A stretch of 8,569 nt of DNA from Pseudobdellovibrionaceae bacterium (GTDB taxonomy: Bacteria; Bdellovibrionota; Bdellovibrionia; Bdellovibrionales; Bdellovibrionaceae). The stretch covers positions 1 through 8,569 of the forward strand of contig CANCBY010000096.1 of the NCBI GenBank assembly GCA_947374445.1. The letters are read 5' to 3'. Positions 1 through 4,684 of this stretch are shown piece by piece (the first letter of the stretch is position 1; each line of letters opens with the position of its first letter). Made by a program: the position numbers and the translations under genes. The notes beneath the pieces were generated by a model that was not told the DNA's origin, searched no databases, and was given only the letters and a program-made list of their open reading frames with translations.

Positions 1-273
1 ATGATGGACGATGGCAACTCGACCATCGATGATTTTTACTCTTCAGAGATTGGCCAAGTGGGTGTCCTTGCAAATCGCGCCAATGAAAGTCGAAAGTCTC
101 AAGCCGGTGTCGTGCAACAGTTAGGTACATTGCGCGACAGTGTGAGTGGAGTGAGTCTAGATGAAGAGACTGTTAAAATGATTGAATATCAAAAGTCGTT
201 TGATGCGTCTGCGCGTTTGATTAAGACAGCAGATGAGATGTTTGACACCGTACTCAACTTGAAGAGGATGTGA
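1..273 (+). CDS. flgK: Flagellar hook-associated protein FlgK (HAP1), C-terminal fragment
   Basis: The 5' part of this gene lies before the window; frame 1 is open from base 1 to the TGA at 271-273. The 90 visible residues are the C-terminal D0/D1 helical region of FlgK, the first hook-filament junction protein, exported by the flagellar type III apparatus and sitting between hook and FlgL. The diagnostic part is the C-terminal stretch SLDEETVKMIEYQKSFDASA followed by RLIKTADEMFDTVL, the usual FlgK/FlgE-type ending in which a conserved E-x(6)-Q-x(2)-F-x-A-S/A-A helix packs in the inner D0 tube. The sequence before it, about residues 10-50, is amphipathic and consistent with D1. The ATG at base 1 is almost certainly an internal Met, since FlgK is normally several hundred residues. 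flgL begins eight bases after the stop, the conserved flgK-flgL order. Identification is confident; full length cannot be judged. Confidence 0.9.
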   Translation: MMDDGNSTIDDFYSSEIGQVGVLANRANESRKSQAGVVQQLGTLRDSVSGVSLDEETVKMIEYQKSFDASARLIKTADEMFDTVLNLKRM

Positions 274-281
274 GTTAAGCC

Positions 282-1376
282 ATGAGAGTCACTGACAAAA
301 TGGGATACAATCAGGTGACCACCAACCTCCAGAAGAACCGTCTGGAGATGTCTGAGCTGCAAAATCAAGCGGCTTCGCAAAAGCGTATTAATAAGCCTTC
401 GGATGACCCTATTGCTGCCGCTCGAGTGTTGGGCGCAAGATCCGAAGAAAAAATGAACAAGCAATTTCTAAAAAATATTGATTTGGCAAAAGGCTTTTTG
501 GAGTCTTCGGATCAATCCTTAAGTGAGTTGGCAGAAAATCTGATGCGAGCCAAAGAGCTGACTATTCAGGCGGCCAATGACCCGGGTGGTGGTCCAGAAA
601 CCCGGCGCATCTCGGCCCTTGAAGTCGAGCAGATTTACAATCAAGCCGTTCAAATCGGAAATCGCAAATTAGGTGAGAGATATATTTTTGGTGGTTACAG
701 AACCACGTCAGCTCCCTTCACTCCTCAGGGCAACTATTCAGGTGATGACGGAGACATGAAAGTCCAAATCACCAAAGATGGATTTGTTGCGATGAATGTG
801 ACCGGCGATAAATTGTTTATGGGTCAATCTATCGGCTCTGATGGAAACACTAGAGTTCGAGCTGAGTCGCCAAAAAACTCTGAAGAGCTTCAGGAATACA
901 AAGATAAAGAAAACGAACGTCTTGAGCAAAAAAAACAGGGCGAAGAAGAAAATCAAGTTCAAGTTCGCGGTCTGGCTTCAGAAGTTGGCAGTCGGACTTC
1001 GACTCGTGTTGGGCCCAAGGGCACTGACTATGAGACTACTGGTATTAATATTTTAGAGACACTCAAGTCGCTAGAAGTCGGTCTTAAGGTCAATGATAAA
1101 GCTGTTGTTCAAGAGGCCATCGATAATTTAGATCAAGCCATCACTCAGGTGATTCACACACGGGCACAGGTGGGTTCAAGATTAATGGCTGTCAATAAAG
1201 CCGCCGAAACTCTGCAAAAGCAAGTTGTTGAAGACAAAATAACGGCTTCTAATTTGGAAGACGCAGATCTATTTCAAGTCGTGAGCGACATGCAAAAGTC
1301 AGAGAGCACTTTAAAAGCGACGCTTGAAACCTCCGGAAAAGTAATTCAGCCCAGCCTGATGGACTTCATCAAGTAA
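282..1376 (+). CDS. flgL: Flagellar hook-filament junction protein FlgL (HAP3)
   Basis: FlgL is the second junction protein between hook and filament and is related to flagellin. The 364-residue product has both terminal helical regions. Near the N-terminus, residues 24-50 carry the flagellin-family signature around QKRINKPSDDPIAAARVL, followed by long D1 helices to about residue 130 and the family-typical GERYIFGGYRT at 131-141. The C-terminus ends in QPSLMDFIK, like the usual FlgL ending. Between about residues 195 and 226 lies a highly charged, Glu/Lys/Gln-rich segment (such as ELQEYKDKENERLEQKKQ) that looks like a helical insert or solvent-exposed domain linker. It helps account for a length somewhat above the roughly 300 residues of many FlgL proteins. 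The ATG at 282 follows a purine-rich AGAGGA (263-268) inside the end of flgK. Its stop TAA overlaps the next ATG by one base (TAATG), indicating co-transcription and translational coupling. Confidence 0.92.
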   Translation: MRVTDKMGYNQVTTNLQKNRLEMSELQNQAASQKRINKPSDDPIAAARVLGARSEEKMNKQFLKNIDLAKGFLESSDQSLSELAENLMRAKELTIQAANDPGGGPETRRISALEVEQIYNQAVQIGNRKLGERYIFGGYRTTSAPFTPQGNYSGDDGDMKVQITKDGFVAMNVTGDKLFMGQSIGSDGNTRVRAESPKNSEELQEYKDKENERLEQKKQGEEENQVQVRGLASEVGSRTSTRVGPKGTDYETTGINILETLKSLEVGLKVNDKAVVQEAIDNLDQAITQVIHTRAQVGSRLMAVNKAAETLQKQVVEDKITASNLEDADLFQVVSDMQKSESTLKATLETSGKVIQPSLMDFIK

Positions 1377-2725
1377 TGGGTTCGATACAAAATAATTTTA
1401 TCACTGTTACTGATGTTGCTGAAGAGATTGAGCGAGCAAAGCAAGTTGCAGGTAAGATGAACTTTAATTTTGTTCTGTTCAATTCTGTTGACGCTCTCAT
1501 GGAGCAGACGGATTTGCCACAAACTCATCTTGTTTTTATTTCTGCGACGAAGGCTTCAAAGCCTGACGAAGTTGCGGGAATGGTTCAAGTCGTAAAGCAG
1601 GTTTTGCCAGATGCTCGTGTTTTGGTTGTCGTTGATAAACGAATGAGCTCAGAGAACGCAAAATTTATTAAAAAATCAGGAGCGAGTCTTGTTCTTTTCT
1701 CTGCGGCCTTTTACGAGACAAGTCAGCTAGAGTACACCTGCAGCCAATGGATTGGTGGTGCTTACGCAGCTGTTAAAGGGTCAGAGTTTTTGCCCAATAC
1801 AATGATGGAGTGCACCCTTCATTATTTGATGCCTTTGAATAAAAAAATTGTCCCTTTTGTTCCAAAGGGAATGGTTTTAGATGAGAAGCGAGCTGAAAAG
1901 CTAAGGCAAGCCCAAGAAGTTTATATCGCTCGCTCAGAAATGCCTTTGTATCAAAAATATATCTCTGAAAATGTAGATCGGTCTGCAGCGGGCCTTGCCA
2001 GTCGGTGCAGAGCTCAGTATCTCAATTTTTGTCATAGCTATGCAAATTTGGTATTTTTATTGATTGATCAGTCGGAGATGGCCTCATTTGAAGAGGGCCG
2101 TGCACTTTATGACCAGTGTAAAAAATTGGCGGCGGATCTTTTAACGACGCTTTCTTCAGTTGGCGACGCTTGGTTGATCGTGAACAACTCGGCGCTGAGT
2201 GATTTTGGTAAAATTGAAAGATCACCTGCGATTGCTTGTTACTCAGGCCTTTTGAGCTTGATGGCAGATATAGGTAAGCCTGAAGAAGTTATGATTGTGT
2301 CGTTGCTTGCTGATTTAGGGCTTTTGGAGATGAGTCCACAAATTTTTGATAAGCAACGAGCTTTAGTCCCAGTCGCTCGGTGGCCAGAAGATCAGCAAAA
2401 AATTTATCATACTCATCCTACATTGAGTGTAAATCTGTGTTTAAATCGGAAGATTGCCTTAGACGATCATCTGAAAAAAATTATTTTTAATACTCATGAG
2501 CAAAAAGATCAGAAGGGCTTTCCGAACAGGCCTATTCCTGAAAAAATTCCGATGGAATCGATGCTTGTGCAGTTTTGTGAGCTTATCGACGACGCCACCT
2601 TGGTACGCATGGGTGAAGAAAAGGTGACAATTGAAGCTGCTCGCAAAAAAGTCATAGCGCAGGAGTTTGAGTCTGCGGCCCGATTCTCTTTAGATTTACT
2701 TAACAAAATTAAAGCTGCTATATAG
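1376..2725 (+). CDS. Receiver-like plus degenerate HD-GYP domain protein, probably non-catalytic
   Basis: The 449-residue protein has two recognisable parts. Residues about 30-125 resemble a response-regulator receiver fold (VFISATK at 53-59 where an acidic phosphorylation strand would be, VLVVVDK at 82-88, KKSGASLVLFS at 99-109), but no Asp sits at the phosphoacceptor position. Residues about 283-449 follow the HD-GYP phosphodiesterase pattern with key losses. The HDIGK motif reads ADLGL (312-316), so the metal-binding His is Ala. The HHE motif is THE (373-375) and the GYP loop is GFP (381-383), while HTHP (345-348) and IP at 391-392 are kept. The middle (about 139-210) is helical and unassigned. 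HD-GYP enzymes hydrolyse cyclic di-GMP; this one more likely binds a nucleotide or acts by protein contact. Its ATG overlaps the flgL stop, so it is made with FlgL, which suggests a flagellar regulatory role. The HD-GYP kinship is judged from motif order and spacing alone. Confidence 0.7.
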   Translation: MGSIQNNFITVTDVAEEIERAKQVAGKMNFNFVLFNSVDALMEQTDLPQTHLVFISATKASKPDEVAGMVQVVKQVLPDARVLVVVDKRMSSENAKFIKKSGASLVLFSAAFYETSQLEYTCSQWIGGAYAAVKGSEFLPNTMMECTLHYLMPLNKKIVPFVPKGMVLDEKRAEKLRQAQEVYIARSEMPLYQKYISENVDRSAAGLASRCRAQYLNFCHSYANLVFLLIDQSEMASFEEGRALYDQCKKLAADLLTTLSSVGDAWLIVNNSALSDFGKIERSPAIACYSGLLSLMADIGKPEEVMIVSLLADLGLLEMSPQIFDKQRALVPVARWPEDQQKIYHTHPTLSVNLCLNRKIALDDHLKKIIFNTHEQKDQKGFPNRPIPEKIPMESMLVQFCELIDDATLVRMGEEKVTIEAARKKVIAQEFESAARFSLDLLNKIKAAI

Positions 2726-2728
2726 ACT

Positions 2729-2750
2729 TATGGGAGTGCGACCGCCCATA
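2729..2750 (+). other. Inverted repeat just after the HD-GYP-like gene
   Basis: TATGGG (2729-2734) and CCCATA (2745-2750) form a perfect 6-bp inverted repeat with a 10-base loop, starting three bases after the stop codon. No T-run follows directly. An alternative pairing, GACC (2740-2743) with GGTC (2756-2759), excludes part of it. The hexamer GGTCTT is repeated at 2756-2761 and 2771-2776. It may protect the 3' end or act as a weak terminator between the flgL operon and csrA. Confidence 0.3.
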
Positions 2751-2774
2751 TCATAGGTCTTTCGGCCTTTGGTC

Positions 2775-2803
2775 TTGACTCTCAATTCAAAAAAGAATAG
2801 CTA
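2775..2803 (+). promoter_or_regulatory. Weak sigma-70-like promoter candidate upstream of csrA
   Basis: TTGACT (2775-2780) matches five of six bases of the -35 consensus and is followed after 17 bases by TAGCTA (2798-2803), a poor -10 element. If active, it would start RNA near 2810 and so include the downstream CsrA-type site in the leader. The -10 is weak, so this is only a candidate. Confidence 0.22.
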
Positions 2804-2828
2804 CAGTTCGTTCAAAAAGTACCGATAC
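2802..2828 (+). promoter_or_regulatory. Putative sigma-28 (FliA) promoter of csrA
   Basis: TACAGTTC (2802-2809), an 11-base spacer and ACCGATAC (2821-2828) match the FliA consensus TAAAGTTT-N11-GCCGATAA at 12 of 16 positions with exact spacing, and the core CCGATA is intact. Transcription would begin near 2833-2836, giving a leader of about 83 bases before the csrA ATG. A flagellar-sigma promoter here would make csrA, and perhaps fliW, late flagellar genes. The consensus is from enteric bacteria; activity in this organism is inferred. Confidence 0.5.
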
Positions 2829-2841
2829 AGGGATGTTACTT
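2817..2841 (+). promoter_or_regulatory. Putative CsrA-binding hairpin in the csrA leader
   Basis: Bases 2825-2836 read ATACAGGGATGT, matching all 12 positions of the CsrA in-vitro-selection consensus RUACARGGAUGU. The site can fold as CsrA prefers: ACA (2827-2829) pairs with TGT (2834-2836) leaving GGGA in the loop, and an outer stem AAGTA (2817-2821) with TACTT (2837-2841) lies below a five-base bulge. It is 81 bases before the ATG, so any autoregulation would act on leader structure or through additional sites, not by direct blockage of the ribosome site. It must be transcribed from upstream to be functional, because the FliA-type promoter would start RNA within or after it. Confidence 0.5.
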
Positions 2842-2917
2842 GAGCTACAGACGGTTTTTCGATTCAGGCGTTTTTTGTAAGCGCTAAATTAGGAAGACTA
2901 AAAACAAGAGGTTTTCA

Positions 2918-3145
2918 ATGCTCGTACTCACACGGAAGTTAGGCGAAAGCATCGCAATTGATGATCATATCAAAATTCGCGTTGTTCAGATCAAAGGCAA
3001 ACAAGTTCGTTTAGGAATTGAAGCTCCAAAAGAGACAAAAATTCATCGCGAAGAAGTTTACCTCTCGATTCAAGATACAAATAAAGAGTCATCAGAGGTC
3101 AGCTCTGAACAGACTCGTTCTATCTCCAAAATGTTAAAAACATAG
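2918..3145 (+). CDS. csrA: Carbon storage / translational regulator CsrA
   Basis: CsrA is a small dimeric RNA-binding protein that binds GGA motifs in mRNA leaders, often over the ribosome site, and represses or stabilises the target; flagellin mRNA is a classic target. The 75-residue product has the canonical core: MLVLTRKLGESIAI (1-14), IKIRVVQIKGKQVRLGIEAP (18-37) and the conserved IHREEV (42-47). The RNA-contact residues Leu4, Arg6 and Arg44 are all present. Residues about 52-75 form a Ser/Glu-rich, polar tail beyond the usual core of roughly 60 residues. The ATG at 2918 is preceded by AAGAGG (2906-2911) with six bases between. The gene stands between the flagellar junction operon and fliW, whose product sequesters CsrA in Bacillus and Campylobacter. 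That makes a CsrA-FliW switch likely here, although the usual flagellin gene is not in view. Confidence 0.96.
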   Translation: MLVLTRKLGESIAIDDHIKIRVVQIKGKQVRLGIEAPKETKIHREEVYLSIQDTNKESSEVSSEQTRSISKMLKT

Positions 3146-3155
3146 CCCTCGATTT

Positions 3156-3173
3156 GGCACCCCTGGTGCCTTT
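3156..3173 (+). terminator. Hairpin between csrA and fliW (weak terminator or attenuator)
   Basis: GGCACC (3156-3161), loop CCT, GGTGCC (3165-3170) is a perfect 6-bp, GC-rich stem starting ten bases after the csrA stop, followed by only three T residues (3171-3173). The T-tract is too short for a strong intrinsic terminator, so partial termination or protection of the csrA mRNA end is more likely. A second small stem, GCGT/ACGC, lies just downstream near 3177-3188. Confidence 0.4.
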
Positions 3174-3274
3174 CGGCGTTTATGACGCACAGACGAAGGG
3201 CCTGATTAATCGGACATTTGAACCGGTTTTTTGTCTTGCTGTGTCTTCCCTCTGAGTGCAAACTCAAAGTGTAT

Positions 3275-3288
3275 GGGGGGACTTCGTG
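3275..3288 (+). promoter_or_regulatory. fliW ribosome-binding site with overlapping GGA motif
   Basis: A G-run (3275-3280) followed by ACTTC places a Shine-Dalgarno-like element five bases before GTG at 3286, and this decides the fliW start. The same bases contain GGGGGGA, giving a GGA triplet at 3279-3281. A GGA over a Shine-Dalgarno site is the usual layout of CsrA repression targets, so CsrA control of its own antagonist is possible. Confidence 0.45.
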
Positions 3289-3813
3289 ATAATTAAAACA
3301 ACTCGCTTTGGAAATATTCAGATCGAAGAGTCAGATGTTATAACCTTTTCAGAAGGTATTCTGGGGTTTGCTGATTTGAGTAAGTTTGTAGTTCTCGATG
3401 ACCCTAATGACGATATTTTTGCCTGGTTGCAAAGTTGTGAGGCTGGCGCCATTGCGTTTCCGGTTCTTGAGCCAGAACTTTTTTCTCAGAGCTACAAAGT
3501 AAGTTTGTCAAAAACAGATCTAGAGTCTTTGAAAATGACTGACCTTAAAAAAGCTCGGTTTTTTTCAATTGTGACTATTCCCGATGATCCGACTCAAATG
3601 ACGGCTAATTTAAAGGCCCCTGTTGTCATCAACCTTGAGCAGCGAATAGCTCGTCAGTGCGTGCTCCAGGACAACCACTTGGCTATTCGTGAGCCCCTCT
3701 TTGCTAAGCTTCAACAGCGAGTTGTGGCAAACCCAGAGTTGTCGATCAAAGCTCAGTCGCAATCTTTGGATGTGGCTGTAAAACTTCCTGCAACTCCAGA
3801 AGCGAGTTTGTAA
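3286..3813 (+). CDS. fliW: Flagellar assembly factor FliW
   Basis: FliW binds flagellin and, when free, binds CsrA and relieves its repression, coupling flagellin synthesis to export. The 175-residue product shows family motifs in order: TRFGNIQIEESDVITFSEGI (6-25) followed by LGF, AWLQS (46-50), AFPVLEP (57-63), the diagnostic TANLKAPVVIN (106-116) and RQCVLQDNHLAIREPLF (123-139). The core matches the usual length of about 150 residues; an extra 35-residue tail (141-175) is rich in Gln, Ser and Ala. GTG at 3286 is chosen because the following IIKTTRFG matches the normal FliW N-terminus and a G-rich ribosome site stands five bases upstream. An in-frame GTG at 3256 would add ten unrelated residues. 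It is 140 bases after csrA with a hairpin between, so the two may share one transcript with partial attenuation. Confidence 0.93.
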   Translation: MIIKTTRFGNIQIEESDVITFSEGILGFADLSKFVVLDDPNDDIFAWLQSCEAGAIAFPVLEPELFSQSYKVSLSKTDLESLKMTDLKKARFFSIVTIPDDPTQMTANLKAPVVINLEQRIARQCVLQDNHLAIREPLFAKLQQRVVANPELSIKAQSQSLDVAVKLPATPEASL

Positions 3814-3850
3814 CCTGCTGAACGAGAATTTTAAGATTTTTAATCTTCGC

Positions 3851-4228
3851 TTGAAGCCAGGCGAGGATTTGCGTTTGAGCCTGATTGCATTTTGCAAAAC
3901 TGAAAATATTTTGGCGGGCTCAATTGTGAGCAGTGTGGGGAGTCTCACGCAATCATGCTTGCGATTTGCCGATCAAAAACAGGGCTTCAAACAAACCGGC
4001 CCCTTTGAGATTGTAGCTCTATCAGGCACGCTGTCTGTCTCAGGCTTACATATTCATTTGGCGCTGGCAGATGGGCAGGGAGCTATGTGTGGAGGCCACC
4101 TTCTTGAGGGGTGTGTGATTCATACGACTTGTGAGCTTGTGATTTTAGAGCAAAAGCAGGTGCAGTTTTTAAGAGAGCATGACGCGAAGACAGGCTATCC
4201 AGAGTTGGTGATTAAGCCGCGTCACTAG
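3851..4228 (+). CDS. PPC/DUF296-domain protein (AT-hook-associated PPC fold), start uncertain
   Basis: The product is a single PPC (DUF296) domain, a small trimeric fold found alone in bacteria and with AT-hooks in plant DNA-binding proteins; its bacterial function is unknown. Motifs in order from the TTG: KPGEDL (2-7), the family GPFEIVALSGTLS (50-62), HIHLALAD (67-74) and GGHLLEGCVIHTT (81-93). The start is a problem. Typical family members have a strand before KPGEDL, and in this frame NFKIFNLR directly precedes the TTG and looks like that strand. Yet no ATG, GTG or TTG exists between the in-frame stop at 3779-3781 and 3851. Initiation at a rarer codon, ATT at 3836 or CTG at 3815 or 3818, is possible; TTG at 3851 is the only ordinary start but has no clear ribosome site. 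The gene follows fliW within about 40 bases, suggesting co-transcription. Confidence 0.8.
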   Translation: MKPGEDLRLSLIAFCKTENILAGSIVSSVGSLTQSCLRFADQKQGFKQTGPFEIVALSGTLSVSGLHIHLALADGQGAMCGGHLLEGCVIHTTCELVILEQKQVQFLREHDAKTGYPELVIKPRH

Positions 4229-4684
4229 TTATTTTGTTTTTATTTTCAATATTCCAAGATTAATGAAAACCCAAATCGGGCCAATCAGTAAAAAGAAAAG
4301 ATCTTTAAAAAACGCAGGCTTCTTGCCTTCGATGTGATGTCCATAAAATTGAGCGAACCAAGCTACCACAAAAATTCCAATGGCTGGATAGAGCAGTTCA
4401 TTTTTCCAGATGGTAGTGAGCACGAGGTTGATCAGAATGTAATTGAGGTTGACCAAAAAAACCTGCAAGTCACCCAACGTCGCATAAAATACCAAGGCTC
4501 CAACAAGAAAAATATGAGCCCAATGCAAACCTTCCAGAAAGAAGGTAGGGGTCGGCAGATTCATTAAAATTGCCACTAAACTGAACACGATGGCCGGAAC
4601 GGCAACAAGATGAATTTTTTTATTGAGAGGATTCTGATGAGATTCTGCATACTCATTGAGATATCCACTCAGGCGTGAGTTCAT
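4229..4684 (-). CDS. DUF962/Mpo1-like multi-spanning membrane protein
   Basis: The 151-residue protein is hydrophobic, with about four membrane segments (roughly 27-43, 56-70, 78-93 and 99-112, plus a C-terminal one near 128-147). It carries the two DUF962 signatures: YAESHQNPLNKKIH (12-25), with His16, Asn21 and His25, and QFYGHHIEGKKPA (112-124), with Gln112, His116, Glu119 and Pro123. The yeast family member Mpo1 is an iron-dependent dioxygenase in the alpha-oxidation of 2-hydroxy fatty acids from phytosphingosine, and the histidines are proposed metal ligands. A similar lipid oxidation in this bacterium is inference only. The start ATG overlaps the rmuC stop by ATGA, so it is translationally coupled as the second gene of that operon. 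Its stop codon directly abuts the stop of the opposing PPC gene. Confidence 0.82.
   Translation of the reverse strand: MNSRLSGYLNEYAESHQNPLNKKIHLVAVPAIVFSLVAILMNLPTPTFFLEGLHWAHIFLVGALVFYATLGDLQVFLVNLNYILINLVLTTIWKNELLYPAIGIFVVAWFAQFYGHHIEGKKPAFFKDLFFLLIGPIWVFINLGILKIKTK

Noticed and set aside
1..3. ATG at base 1 as the start of a 90-residue gene
   Set aside because: The product is only the FlgK C-terminus; the frame simply enters from outside the window.
785..811. GGCGATAA (804-811) inside flgL as a FliA promoter
   Set aside because: No -35 match exists at the required spacing.
3256..3285. GTG at 3256 as the fliW start
   Set aside because: It adds ten residues unlike FliW and lacks a ribosome site, whereas GTG 3286 has a G-rich element five bases upstream and gives the canonical N-terminus.
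3610..3948. A 112-residue minus-strand reading frame across the fliW/PPC junction
   Set aside because: It is antisense to two well-supported coding regions and has no family features.
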